The notes under the pieces: generated by a model
Seen by the model: only the letters and a program-made list of their open reading frames with translations
Told to the model about the DNA's origin: nothing
Databases searched by the model: none
Position numbers and translations under genes: made by a program
Source: Aurantiacibacter luteus
GTDB lineage: Bacteria > Pseudomonadota > Alphaproteobacteria > Sphingomonadales > Sphingomonadaceae
NCBI RefSeq assembly: GCF_001010945.1
Contig: NZ_LBHB01000002.1
Location: 868,001 to 932,000, forward strand
DNA length: 64,000 nt
Direction: 5' to 3'
Shown here: piece after piece, positions 52,715-61,702 of the stretch
Layout of the letters: each line of letters starts with the position of its first letter
Position numbering within the stretch: the first letter of the stretch is position 1

Positions 52715-55120
52715 ATGCGGACTGGTTTTTCGATTCGAGCGATTTCGGCTGTGCTGCTTGCGAGCGCGAGCCTTGCCGGGTGTGCCACAGTGCCGGCGGA
52801 TACCGTCGCCAGCGCACCCTATGCCGACGAGGATGCCTATGTGGCGTCGCTCGTCTCGCGGATGTCGGTCGAGCGCAAGGTGGCGCAGCTGATCCAGCCG
52901 CAGATCAACTCGTTCACCGCGGCGGACATGGCCCGCTATCGCTTCGGCAGCTATCTCAACGGCGGCAACGGCGGCCCCTACGGTGACGAGTTCGCGCCCG
53001 CCAGCGAGTGGTTGCGCCTCGCCGACGAGATGTACGATGCCTCGGTCCAGCCGCTGGCGAACGGCGAGCCGGTCATTCCGACGATGTGGGGCACCGACGC
53101 CGTCCACGGCCACACCAACGTCGTCGGCGCGACGATCTTTCCGCACAACGTGGCGCTCGGCGCGGCGAACGACCCCGATCTGGTGCGCCGCATAGGCCAC
53201 GCCACCGCCATCGAGGTGGAGGCGACCGGCATCGACTGGGACTTTTCGCCCACCGTCGCCGTGGCGCAGGACGGCCGCTGGGGCCGCGCGTACGAAAGCT
53301 ATTCGGAAGATCCCGCCCGCGTCGCTCCGCTCGGCGCGGCGCTGGTCGAGGGGCTACAGGGCCGCCCCGGCGATGCGGACTTTCTGGGCGACGGACGGGT
53401 GATCGCCACGGCTAAGCACTTTTTCGGCGACGGCGGTACCACGGACGGCGTCGACCAGGGTGAGGTGACCGGCGACATCGAGGCGCTGATCGCCCTCCAC
53501 GGTCGCCCCTATCCCGCCGCCATCGACGCGGGCGTGCAGACGGTCATGGCCAGCTTCAATTCGATCAACGGCGCCAAGATGCACGGCAACGGCCCGCTGC
53601 TGACCGGCGTGCTGCGCGGCCGCATGGGTTTCGACGGACTGGTCGTGGGCGATTGGAACGGTCACGGACAGGTCCAGGGCTGCACCGTCACCAACTGCCC
53701 GCAGTCGCTGCTCGCGGGGCTCGACATCTACATGGTGCCCGACGACTGGCGCGGCCTGATGGAAACGCTCGTCGCGCAGGTGAACGACGGGACCATCCCG
53801 ATGGCGCGGCTGGACGAGGCGGTGAGCCGGGTGCTGCACATCAAGTATCGCGCGGGCCTGCTCGGTCCGAATGCCGAGCGTCCTTCGGAGCGCGGCGTGG
53901 GTGGCCGCTTCGATCTCATCGGCTCGGCCGAGCACCGCGCCCTGGCGCGCGAGGCCGTGGCCGCCTCGCAGGTGATCCTGCGCAACGACGGCGTCCTGCC
54001 GCTGCGCAGCGGGGCCAATGTGCTCGTCGCCGGCAGCGCGGCGGACAACGTCGGCCAGGCCTCGGGCGGGTGGACGCTCGAATGGCAGGGCAGCACCGAA
54101 TACGGCGACGATCGCCTGCCGAACACGACCTCGATCTGGGACGGCCTGCGCGATGCAGTCACCGCCAGCGGCGGGCGCGCCACGCTGTCCGCCGACGGCA
54201 GCTTCACCGCGCGGCCGGCCGTTGCCGTGGTGGTCTTCGGCGAGAAGCCCTATGCCGAATTCGCCGGCGACACGCGCGATCTCGCCTTCCGCGACGAGGA
54301 GGGGCTGAACCTGCTCCGCTCCTTCCGCGAACAGGGCATCCCGACCGTCGCCGTATTCCTCTCGGGACGCCCGATGTGGATGAACCGCGAGATGAACCTC
54401 GCCAATGCCTTCGTCGCCAGCTGGCTGCCGGGCAGCGAGGGCGCGGGCGTGGCCGACGTGCTGACGGGCGCCGTGCCCGCCACCGGCCGCCTCTCGTTCG
54501 GCTGGCCGAACGACTGCAACGGCGGGCCCATCGCCCGCACCAACCGCGCGCTGTTCCCGCTCGGCTACGGCCTGGCGACCGGCCAGACCTCGGCCATGCC
54601 CATGCTCGGAGAGGGCTGCACCGCGCTGCTCGAAGGCACCGGCACCGCGCTGTTCGGCTCGGGCCGTCTCGCCGACGGCGTGACCGTGCGCGCGGGCGAC
54701 GGTTCCTCCTTCAGCCTGCTGCGCGGCACGGCGACGGACGGCTCGGTCACCGCGCGCGGGTTCGACCGCAACGCGCAGGAAGACGCGCGCGAAATCGCCA
54801 TGCGCGCCGGATCGCAGATCGCCTTCGTGGAGCCGCAGGGCAGCGGCAACGCCTATCGCCTGACCTACGAGGTGCTGACGCGGCCGACCGCGCCGGTCAC
54901 GCTGGTCACTGGCACCGAGGGCGGCGCAACGTCCACGCTCGACGTGACACAGCATTTCGCCCACGCCGAGGGCAAGGGGTTCCGCGAAATGCTGATCACC
55001 GATGCCTGCGTCGGCCAGCTGGGCAACCTGTTCGCCCTGCGCACGGCCTCCAACCTCACCTTCCGCATCGCCGGGATGGAGCGCATCGAGGTCGCCGAAG
55101 GAACGACTTGCGCTTTCTAG
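52715..55120 (+). CDS. GH3 exo-beta-glucosidase / glucan hydrolase lipoprotein
   Basis: This 801-residue glycoside hydrolase family 3 enzyme removes glucose from beta-glucan oligosaccharides. The nucleophile Asp313 lies in MGFDGLVVGDWNG. The substrate-binding KHFFGDG is at 234-240, with GTDAVHGHTNVVGATIFPHN and DWDFSPTVAVAQDGRWGR as in the barley exoglucanase-type group. The second (alpha/beta sandwich) domain follows, then a C-terminal extra domain of about 150 residues that looks like a galactose-binding or CBM-type fold. A lipoprotein signal (SLAGC, Cys23) places it at the periplasmic or outer face of the envelope. The ATG at 52715 is chosen for the signal peptide; a frame start at 52667 lies upstream of the operator. 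Confidence 0.94.
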   Translation: MRTGFSIRAISAVLLASASLAGCATVPADTVASAPYADEDAYVASLVSRMSVERKVAQLIQPQINSFTAADMARYRFGSYLNGGNGGPYGDEFAPASEWLRLADEMYDASVQPLANGEPVIPTMWGTDAVHGHTNVVGATIFPHNVALGAANDPDLVRRIGHATAIEVEATGIDWDFSPTVAVAQDGRWGRAYESYSEDPARVAPLGAALVEGLQGRPGDADFLGDGRVIATAKHFFGDGGTTDGVDQGEVTGDIEALIALHGRPYPAAIDAGVQTVMASFNSINGAKMHGNGPLLTGVLRGRMGFDGLVVGDWNGHGQVQGCTVTNCPQSLLAGLDIYMVPDDWRGLMETLVAQVNDGTIPMARLDEAVSRVLHIKYRAGLLGPNAERPSERGVGGRFDLIGSAEHRALAREAVAASQVILRNDGVLPLRSGANVLVAGSAADNVGQASGGWTLEWQGSTEYGDDRLPNTTSIWDGLRDAVTASGGRATLSADGSFTARPAVAVVVFGEKPYAEFAGDTRDLAFRDEEGLNLLRSFREQGIPTVAVFLSGRPMWMNREMNLANAFVASWLPGSEGAGVADVLTGAVPATGRLSFGWPNDCNGGPIARTNRALFPLGYGLATGQTSAMPMLGEGCTALLEGTGTALFGSGRLADGVTVRAGDGSSFSLLRGTATDGSVTARGFDRNAQEDAREIAMRAGSQIAFVEPQGSGNAYRLTYEVLTRPTAPVTLVTGTEGGATSTLDVTQHFAHAEGKGFREMLITDACVGQLGNLFALRTASNLTFRIAGMERIEVAEGTTCAF

Positions 55121-55183
55121 GCGATCGCCCGATTACACGACCGGCCCGCCCGCAAGAGGCGGCCTCTTGGGGAGTATGATTGA

Positions 55184-56497
55184 ATGGCCCTGGTACCCGA
55201 CGCCTCCAGCAGCACCGACCCGCGCCCGTTGACCGACGACGCACCGCCGGTCGATGCGCCGGGCCTGCAGTATTTCGTCTTCGCGCTGTTCTTCATCTTC
55301 GGCGGCATCACCAGTCTGAACGACGTGATCCTGCCCAAGCTGAAGGAGCTGTTCACGCTCAACTACACGCAGGCGATGCTGATCCAGTTCTGCTTCTTCA
55401 CCGCCTATCTCGTCATCGGCATCCCCGGCGCACAGCTGGTGAAGCGCATCGGTTACATGCGCGGGGCCGTGGTCGGCCTGCTGACCATGATGACCGGCTG
55501 CCTGCTGTTCATTCCCGCCAGCCAGACGGCGACCTACGGCCTGTTCCTCTTCGCCCTGTTCGTGCTGGCGAGCGGCGTGGTGGTGGTGCAGGTGGTGACG
55601 AACCCTCTCATCAGCCTGCTCGGTCCGCAAAAGACGGTGCACAGCCGCCTGACCTTTGCGCAGGCGTTCAACAGCCTCGGCACCACGATTTTCCCGCTGG
55701 TCGGCGCGACGCTGATCCTGGGCAGCCTCGCGGGCGTGACCGCCGCCGAGCTCTCGGGCCCGGCGCTCGACCAGTACCGCACCGCCGAAAGCGCGGCCAT
55801 CGTTCGCACCTACATCGGCCTCGCCGTGGCGCTGGCGGTGATCGCGGGCGTGGTGTGGATGTTCCGCAACCGCCTGAAGGGCGAGCAGCACGAGCGTAGC
55901 TCCATCGCCGGCGGCTTCCAGCTGCTGAAGCGCACCCGCTTCGGCTACGGCGCGCTATGCATCTTCCTCTACGTCGGCGCGGAAGTGGCGATTGGCTCGT
56001 TGATCGTGAACTACCTGATGCAGGAGCGTGTGCTCGGCATCGACGAGCAGAGCGCGGGCCAGATGATCGCCTATTACTGGGGGGGCGCGCTGGTCGGACG
56101 CCTGATCGGTTCTGCGCTGCTGCGCGTCATCAGCCCCGGTCTTATCCTCGCAAGCGTGGCCATCGGCGCCATTGCCCTGCTGCTGATCTCGACCAACACC
56201 ACCGGGACGGTCTCGGGCTACAGCCTGCTGGCGATCGGCCTGATGAACTCGATCATGTTCCCCACCATCTTCTCGCTCGCCTGCGAGAAGCTGGGCGCGC
56301 GCGCGGCGGATGGTTCGGGTATCATCAACATCGCCATTTTCGGCGGCGCGGTGATCCCGCTGCTGACGGGGATGCTGGCGGATGCGAGCGGCAGCCTCGC
56401 CACGGCGCTGATCCTGCCCGCCATCTGCTACGCCATCATCGCCGGCTTCGGCATCTACGCCCGCCGTCCGGCGACCGACACGGCCGCCTTCGCCTAG
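55184..56497 (+). CDS. MFS glucose/galactose-type transporter (FucP/GluP group)
   Basis: This 437-residue sugar porter of the FHS family (FucP, GluP) has GLQYFVFALFFIFGGITSLNDVILPKLKELF at its start and FCFFTAYLVIGIPGAQLVKRIGY, both family-typical, and about 12 hydrophobic segments. It would carry the glucose released by GH3 into the cytoplasm. The ATG at 55184 follows GGGGAG. A perfect 7-bp hairpin (CAAGAGG/CCTCTTG, 55153-55169) lies just before that ribosome site and could limit its translation. The transcript ends at the terminator 18 bases after the stop. Confidence 0.92.
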   Translation: MALVPDASSSTDPRPLTDDAPPVDAPGLQYFVFALFFIFGGITSLNDVILPKLKELFTLNYTQAMLIQFCFFTAYLVIGIPGAQLVKRIGYMRGAVVGLLTMMTGCLLFIPASQTATYGLFLFALFVLASGVVVVQVVTNPLISLLGPQKTVHSRLTFAQAFNSLGTTIFPLVGATLILGSLAGVTAAELSGPALDQYRTAESAAIVRTYIGLAVALAVIAGVVWMFRNRLKGEQHERSSIAGGFQLLKRTRFGYGALCIFLYVGAEVAIGSLIVNYLMQERVLGIDEQSAGQMIAYYWGGALVGRLIGSALLRVISPGLILASVAIGAIALLLISTNTTGTVSGYSLLAIGLMNSIMFPTIFSLACEKLGARAADGSGIINIAIFGGAVIPLLTGMLADASGSLATALILPAICYAIIAGFGIYARRPATDTAAFA

Positions 56498-56514
56498 CCA
56501 CGAAGGCGCTGGAC

Positions 56515-56555
56515 AAAAAAAGGGGCGGGGCGTCTGCACGACGCTCCGCCCTTTC
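56515..56555. terminator. Bidirectional rho-independent terminator
   Basis: A GGGCGGgGCGTC stem pairs with GACGCtCCGCCC around TGCAC, with seven A before and TTTC after. It serves the sugar transporter gene on the plus strand and the caspase-like gene on the minus strand. Confidence 0.9.
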
Positions 56556-56570
56556 TGTTCCGGCGTAAGC

Positions 56571-58181
56571 CTAGTTGGCGCGGGCGACCCGGCGCGGCGC
56601 CGCGCTGCCGAAGTTCATCAGCACCTGGTTGTGCGGCATCCCGTCGCCGCCGCGGTCGATGACGATGTGCTGCCAGCCCGGCGTGCGGGCGGAGCGGAAA
56701 TCCTCCGCATCGGTCACCAGCGGTGTTTCGAGCACGGTGCGGTAGAATGTGGTGCGCATGTATTCCGACAGCTCGCCCGCCGAGATTGCGTTGTCGCGGT
56801 CCATGTCGGCCGCGCCCGCTATGGCGGCGCGGAAGATGTCGGACACGTAGCCGCCCGCCTTGTTCGCCGTGGCGACCAGGCTGAGCGTGTCGGCATCGGA
56901 GCTGAACACGCCCATCCGCTCGTCCTTCGCGTCGACGATCTGGTCGAACCCGCCGGAAAAGCAGCTGTCCATCACCAGCAATACGCGCCCATCGATGTCC
57001 GCCATCCAGTCGGCCAGCTCGTAGTCGTAGAGCGCGGCGTCGTAGAGCTCCATCGTCTCGGCGCTGCCGTCGCGCTCGGTGGTCATGCCCTCCACCTTGT
57101 CGCCGTGGCCCGAGTAGAAGATCATCAGCAGATCGTCCGGCCCCATCGCCGCGGCCATTCGGTCCAGCGCCGCGCGCACGTTCGCCCGCGTGGCCTGCGC
57201 ATTGACGAGATTGGCGCTTTCGGGCGCGAGCACGCCCTGGTCGCGCAGCGCGGCGGCGATGCGGGTGGCATCCTCGTCGGTGCGCGACAGGCCGCTCATG
57301 CGTTCGTAGTCGGCCACGCCGATGGTCAGCGCATAAACCTGCGCCTGCCCGCCCGCGGGTCGCACCGTGCGCACGCCCGCCTCCGCCTCCGACAGGCGCA
57401 ATTCGTAAGGCCCGGTGACGTTGCGACCGAAGCTGCTGGCGGCCACGTGGTAGGTGCCGTCTGCGGGCAGGGTGATCGAGAGGCGGGAATCGGTGTTCTC
57501 CACCCCCGAGATGTCGTCGTTGGTCTCCACGCGCCCGTCGGGCATGTGCACCGAGAGCAGCGTGTCGATGCTGTCGGAGGTCAGGTCGAAGGTGACGCGC
57601 TGCCCCTGCCGCCCGGCAAAGGCGTAATAGTCGACGAACTCGCCGCTGAGCGCCGTGCCGTCCGACCGGGTGAGCGCACCCGTCAGCGACTGCCCCATAG
57701 CGATCGCCGGGGCATTGCCGCCGGTCGGATGCGCCGGGTCCATCGTGCCGAGGCGAAAGGCGCCGCTGCCCTCGTTGTTGTAGGATGCGACCGTCAGGCT
57801 GTAGGCCCCGTCCACCGGCAGCAAGGCATCGATCATGCTGTTGAGCGTGCCGCCCGAATCGTCGTTCTCCATCTCGAACCCGCCGGGGCCGCGAAGGCGC
57901 AGGACCGTGTCGAAATCGTCCGAACTCAGCGCCGCCCGCAGCCGCTGCCCGGCCCGGCCCTGGATGGTGTAAGTGGCGTTCCCGCGCGAGAGCCGCCCGT
58001 CCACGCCCTCGCCCATCGCCAGGCGACCGTTGTTCGACGTGGCAGGCTTTCCGGCCTGTTTGGCCTCGGCAACGATAGTGCTGGCCACCTCGCCGACCTG
58101 GCGCGCGCTGGCCGGAGCCAGCGTCAGCAGCACTGCGCTCGCCACGATGGCGGCGGTGGTGAAATGGGCGCGCTTGGTCAT
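56571..58181 (-). CDS. Secreted caspase-like peptidase (C14, orthocaspase) with two PPC domains
   Basis: This 536-residue protein has a signal peptide (to about residue 26). Two PPC-like beta domains follow (about 55-148, with FDTVLRLRGPGGFEMENDDSGG, and 163-265, with IDTLLSVHMPDGRVETNDDIS). The caspase-type p20 domain starts about residue 280 (YALTIGVADYERM). The catalytic dyad is present: His359 in FYSGHGD and Cys407 in MDSCFSGG. A loop at 459-470 with Asp459, Asp461, Asp463 and Glu470 fits an EF-hand. Bacterial caspase homologues cleave after Arg/Lys and are often calcium-activated. Its target is unknown. It is not in an operon. Confidence 0.9.
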   Translation of the reverse strand: MTKRAHFTTAAIVASAVLLTLAPASARQVGEVASTIVAEAKQAGKPATSNNGRLAMGEGVDGRLSRGNATYTIQGRAGQRLRAALSSDDFDTVLRLRGPGGFEMENDDSGGTLNSMIDALLPVDGAYSLTVASYNNEGSGAFRLGTMDPAHPTGGNAPAIAMGQSLTGALTRSDGTALSGEFVDYYAFAGRQGQRVTFDLTSDSIDTLLSVHMPDGRVETNDDISGVENTDSRLSITLPADGTYHVAASSFGRNVTGPYELRLSEAEAGVRTVRPAGGQAQVYALTIGVADYERMSGLSRTDEDATRIAAALRDQGVLAPESANLVNAQATRANVRAALDRMAAAMGPDDLLMIFYSGHGDKVEGMTTERDGSAETMELYDAALYDYELADWMADIDGRVLLVMDSCFSGGFDQIVDAKDERMGVFSSDADTLSLVATANKAGGYVSDIFRAAIAGAADMDRDNAISAGELSEYMRTTFYRTVLETPLVTDAEDFRSARTPGWQHIVIDRGGDGMPHNQVLMNFGSAAPRRVARAN

Positions 58182-58211
58182 GTCTGAAATCCCCCCGGAT
58201 CGGCCGTGTGA

Positions 58212-58245
58212 ACGGTTCGTCTATGCAATAGCACGTCTGAACCGT
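58212..58245. promoter_or_regulatory. Inverted repeat in the caspase-like gene promoter region
   Basis: ACGGTTC and GAACCGT form a perfect 7-bp inverted repeat separated by 20 bases. It lies between the gcvPB stop and the caspase-like start, both on the minus strand. It could be an operator or part of the gcvPB terminator; no T-run follows. Confidence 0.3.
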
Positions 58246-58266
58246 CCACTAACGCCCTTACGCGGC

Positions 58267-59877
58267 CTATCCCGCGCCGGGAATCTCGTAGTTGCCGCTG
58301 CCCGGCGCGACCTCCGGTTCGCTCCATGCGAGGCGCGGCTTGCGGGCTGCCATGGCTTCGTCCAGCCGGGCGCGCGGGGCGTGATGCGGCGCGGTCTTGA
58401 GAGCCTCGTCGCCTGCGCGCGCGCGTTCCGCGAGAGAGCGCATGGCCATCACGAACTGGTCGATGCCCGCCTTGCTCTCGGTCTCGGTCGGCTCGATCAG
58501 CATGGCCCCGTGGACGACCAGCGGGAAATACATGGTCATCGGGTGGAAGCCTTCGTCGATCAGGCCCTTGGCAAGATCGAGCGTCGACATGCCTTCCGCA
58601 AAGCCCGCGTCGCCGAACAGCGCCTCGTGCATGCAGGGGCCGGTCTTGCCGAAGGGTGCGTCCAGCACGTCGTCGAGCGAGCGCAGGATGTAGTTGGCAT
58701 TAAGCACAGCATCGCCCGATGCCTGCCGCAAGCCGTCCGCTCCGTGCGAGAGGATGTAGGTCAGCGCGCGGGTGAACATGCCCATCTGCCCGTGGAAGGC
58801 GGTCATGCGGCCGAAGGCCTGCTTGTGCCCGTGCTCGCTGGCGTTCTCTTCCTCGACCAGCTGGATGATCCCATCGGACATCTTGGCGGTGAAGGGCAGG
58901 GGGCCGAACGGCGACAGTGCTTCCGACAGCACCACCGGACCCGAACCCGGTCCGCCGCCACCGTGGGGGGTGGAAAAGGTCTTGTGCAGGTTGATGTGCA
59001 TCGCATCGATGCCGAGGTCGCCCGGGCGCACGCGGCCCATGATGGCGTTGAAGTTCGCGCCGTCGCAATAGACGAATCCGCCCGCCGCGTGGACCGCGTC
59101 GGAGATCGCCTTCATGTCGCGCTCGAACAGGCCGCAGGTGTTGGGGTTGGTGATCATCACCCCCGCGACGTCCGGGCCGAGGCGGGCCTTGAGCGCCTCC
59201 AGATCCACGCGGCCTTCGGCGTTGGCGGGAATGTCCTCCACCTTGTAGCCGGCAAAGGCGGCGGTGGCGGGGTTGGTGCCGTGCGCGCTCTCGGGCACGA
59301 GGATGACCTCGCGCGCGTCGCCGCGGGCTTCCAGCGCGGCGCGGATGCACAGGATGCCGCACAGCTCGCCGTGCGCGCCGGCCTTGGGCGTCATGGCGAC
59401 GCCGTGCATGCCGGTGAGCTCGATCAGCCAGTGCGCCAGTTCGTTGATGACGCCGAGCGCGCCGCGCACGGTATCGACCGGCTGCAGCGGATGCACGTCG
59501 GCGAACCCGGGCATGCGCGCCACCTTTTCGTTGAGGCGCGGGTTGTGCTTCATGGTGCAGCTGCCGAGCGGAAACAGGCCGAGATCGATGGCATAGTTCT
59601 GGCGGCTGAGGCGAGTGTAGTGGCGCACCGTTTCGGGCTCGCTGAGGCCGGGGAGGCCGATGGGGCCCTTGCGCGCGTGGCTGCCGAGGCGGCTGGCGGT
59701 GTCGCCCTTCGCCTGCGGCAGGTCGACGCCGGTGGTCTCGGCATTGCCGATCTCGAAGATCAGCGGCTCTTCCAGCATCAGCGCCTTGTTGCCGGTGACG
59801 GTGGGGTGCGCACCCGCGTCCTCGCTGGCCATCGGCGTGCCGGGCCTCCACCCGCTCTGGTTGATCGGCTTGTTCAT
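58267..59877 (-). CDS. gcvPB: Glycine dehydrogenase (decarboxylating) subunit 2
   Basis: This is the PLP-carrying half of the split P-protein (536 residues), which decarboxylates glycine and loads the aminomethyl group onto GcvH lipoate. The PLP lysine is in INLHKTFSTPHGGGGPG. Also seen are SCTMKHNPRLNEKV and MTPKAGAHGELCGIL, and ESAHGTNPATAAFAGY. Its start overlaps the gcvPA stop by four bases (ATGA), so the subunits are made together. Confidence 0.97.
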   Translation of the reverse strand: MNKPINQSGWRPGTPMASEDAGAHPTVTGNKALMLEEPLIFEIGNAETTGVDLPQAKGDTASRLGSHARKGPIGLPGLSEPETVRHYTRLSRQNYAIDLGLFPLGSCTMKHNPRLNEKVARMPGFADVHPLQPVDTVRGALGVINELAHWLIELTGMHGVAMTPKAGAHGELCGILCIRAALEARGDAREVILVPESAHGTNPATAAFAGYKVEDIPANAEGRVDLEALKARLGPDVAGVMITNPNTCGLFERDMKAISDAVHAAGGFVYCDGANFNAIMGRVRPGDLGIDAMHINLHKTFSTPHGGGGPGSGPVVLSEALSPFGPLPFTAKMSDGIIQLVEEENASEHGHKQAFGRMTAFHGQMGMFTRALTYILSHGADGLRQASGDAVLNANYILRSLDDVLDAPFGKTGPCMHEALFGDAGFAEGMSTLDLAKGLIDEGFHPMTMYFPLVVHGAMLIEPTETESKAGIDQFVMAMRSLAERARAGDEALKTAPHHAPRARLDEAMAARKPRLAWSEPEVAPGSGNYEIPGAG

Positions 59878-61235
59878 GCCAGTTCCTCCGTGAGGGCGGA
59901 GCAAAGGGCGTCGATGTCCGCCTCGTTCGTGGTTTCGGTGACGGCGACGACGAGGCCGTTCGCCAGCGCATCCGCATCGGGGAACAGGCGGCCGAGCGAG
60001 ACGCCGGCGAGTACGCCCTTTTCCGCCAGCGCACGCACCAGCGGGCGGCTTTCGACCGGCAGGCGCAGGGTGAACTCGTTGAAAAACACCTCGTTGACGA
60101 CCTCGATCCCCGGCACCGCGGCCAGCTTGTCCGCGGCCAGGCAGGCGAGGCGGTGGTTCTCGGCGGCGAGGCCGTTCAGGCCCTTTTCGCCCAGCAGCGT
60201 CATGTGGATCGAGAAGGCCAGCGCACAGAGGCCGGAGTTGGTGCAGATGTTGCTGGTCGCCTTTTCGCGGCGGATGTGCTGCTCGCGGGTCGACAGCGTC
60301 AGCACGAAGCCGCGCTTGCCGTCGGCGTCCACGGTCTCGCCGCACAGGCGGCCCGGCATCTGTCGCACCAGCTTGGAATCGCGCACGGCGAAGAGGCCGA
60401 GATAGGGCCCGCCGAATTGCAGGCCGACGCCGATCGACTGGCCTTCGCCCACCACGATGTCCGCGCCGAGGTTGCCCGGTGCCTCGAGCGCGCCGAGCGC
60501 CACCGGTTCGGTGTTGACGGCGATCAGCAGCGCGCCCGCCGCGTGCGCCGCCTCGGCGATACGGGCGAGATCGGGTACGCGGCCTATGATGTCGGGATAC
60601 TGGACGACCACGCAGGACGTGGTCTCGTCGATCCGCGCGATGAGCGCCTCCTCGCCCGCGTCGGCTTCCACCACCGGCGGCTCGTAGGCGATCTCGGCAT
60701 GGGTGAACTTCGCCATGGTCTGCGCGACGCCGACGTAGTGCGGGTGCAGGCCGCCGTCGATGAGCACGCGGTTGCGCTTGGTCTGCCGCCCGGCCATCAC
60801 GATGGCTTCCCAGCAGGCGGTCGAGCCGTCGTACATCGAGGCATTCGCCACCGCGCAGCCGTAGAGGCGCGCGACCTGGCTCTGGAACTCGAACAGCATC
60901 TGCAGCGTGCCCTGCGCGATCTCCGGCTGGTAGGGCGTGTAGGCGGTCAGGAACTCGCCGCGCTGGATGAGGTGATCGACCGTGGCGGGCACATGGTGGC
61001 GATAGGCACCCGCGCCGCAGAAGAACGGCGCATCGCCCGCCGCGAGATTCTGCTGCGAGAGCGCGCGCATGTGCTTCTCGACCGCCATCTCGGTGGCGTG
61101 GAGCGGGAGGCCCTCGATGGGTCCGCCCAGATACTGCGCGGGCGCGATGTCGGCGAACAGCGCGTCGACGCTGGGTGCGCCGATGGTATCGAGCATCGCC
61201 GTGCGGTCGGTGTCGGTCAGGGGAAGGTAGCGCAT
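59874..61235 (-). CDS. gcvPA: Glycine dehydrogenase (decarboxylating) subunit 1
   Basis: This is the N-terminal half of the split P-protein (453 residues), starting MRYLPLTDTDRTAML. It has FCGAGAYRHHVPATVDHLIQRGEFLTAYTPYQPEIAQGTLQ, typical of GcvPA. It forms an alpha2beta2 complex with GcvPB. The start has GAGAG just upstream, at the edge of the inverted repeat that fills the gap to gcvH. Confidence 0.97.
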   Translation of the reverse strand: MRYLPLTDTDRTAMLDTIGAPSVDALFADIAPAQYLGGPIEGLPLHATEMAVEKHMRALSQQNLAAGDAPFFCGAGAYRHHVPATVDHLIQRGEFLTAYTPYQPEIAQGTLQMLFEFQSQVARLYGCAVANASMYDGSTACWEAIVMAGRQTKRNRVLIDGGLHPHYVGVAQTMAKFTHAEIAYEPPVVEADAGEEALIARIDETTSCVVVQYPDIIGRVPDLARIAEAAHAAGALLIAVNTEPVALGALEAPGNLGADIVVGEGQSIGVGLQFGGPYLGLFAVRDSKLVRQMPGRLCGETVDADGKRGFVLTLSTREQHIRREKATSNICTNSGLCALAFSIHMTLLGEKGLNGLAAENHRLACLAADKLAAVPGIEVVNEVFFNEFTLRLPVESRPLVRALAEKGVLAGVSLGRLFPDADALANGLVVAVTETTNEADIDALCSALTEELA

Positions 61236-61245
61236 ATCAAACTCT

Positions 61246-61326
61246 CGTCATCCCAGCGAAAGCTGGGATCGGGTGCAGAAAGGTCACATTGGACGGCCAG
61301 CGATCCCAGCTTTCGCTGGGATGACG
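61246..61326. repeat. Perfect 26-bp inverted repeat between gcvH and gcvPA
   Basis: Two 26-base arms (61246-61271 and 61301-61326) are exact reverse complements around a 29-base loop. Each arm itself folds, since CCCAGC and GCTGGG flank GAAA. The element starts ten bases upstream of the gcvPA start codon and ends one base before the gcvH stop codon. It looks like a REP/BIME-type extragenic element. Arms like this (CATCCCAGCGAAAGCTGGGAT) are, to my knowledge, frequent in Sphingomonad genomes. In the mRNA it would form a very stable stem that could shield gcvTH RNA and lower gcvP expression. Confidence 0.9.
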
Positions 61327-61327
61327 G

Positions 61328-61699
61328 CTAGAGACTATCGCAGAAGCTCTTGTAGCCCTCGGCGTCCATCAGGCCGTCGAGTTCGCCCTTGTCGGCGATG
61401 GTCATCTTGAAGAACCAACCGTCGGCCTCGGGCGAGGTGTTGACGAGTTCCGGGTCGCCTTCCAGCGCCGCATTGCCCTCGATCACGGTGCCGGCGATGG
61501 GGGCGTAGACGTCGCTCGCCGCCTTCACGCTCTCGACCACCGCGGCCTCGCCGCCCTTGGTCAGTTCTTTGCCCGCTTCGGGCACCTCGACGAAGACGAT
61601 GTCGCCCAGCTGTTCCTGCGCGTGATCGGTGATGCCGACGGTCGCGGTGTCGCCGTCGACTTCGATCCACTCGTGTTCCTCGGTGAAATAGCGTGCCAT
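61328..61699 (-). CDS. gcvH: Glycine cleavage system H protein
   Basis: GcvH (123 residues) carries the lipoyl arm between the P, T and L proteins. The lipoylated lysine is in [19 protein letters not shown]. It starts [24 protein letters not shown], the usual opening, and lies three bases after gcvT. Confidence 0.97.
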   Translation of the reverse strand: MARYFTEEHEWIEVDGDTATVGITDHAQEQLGDIVFVEVPEAGKELTKGGEAAVVESVKAASDVYAPIAGTVIEGNAALEGDPELVNTSPEADGWFFKMTIADKGELDGLMDAEGYKSFCDSL

Positions 61700-61702
61700 G
61701 CC

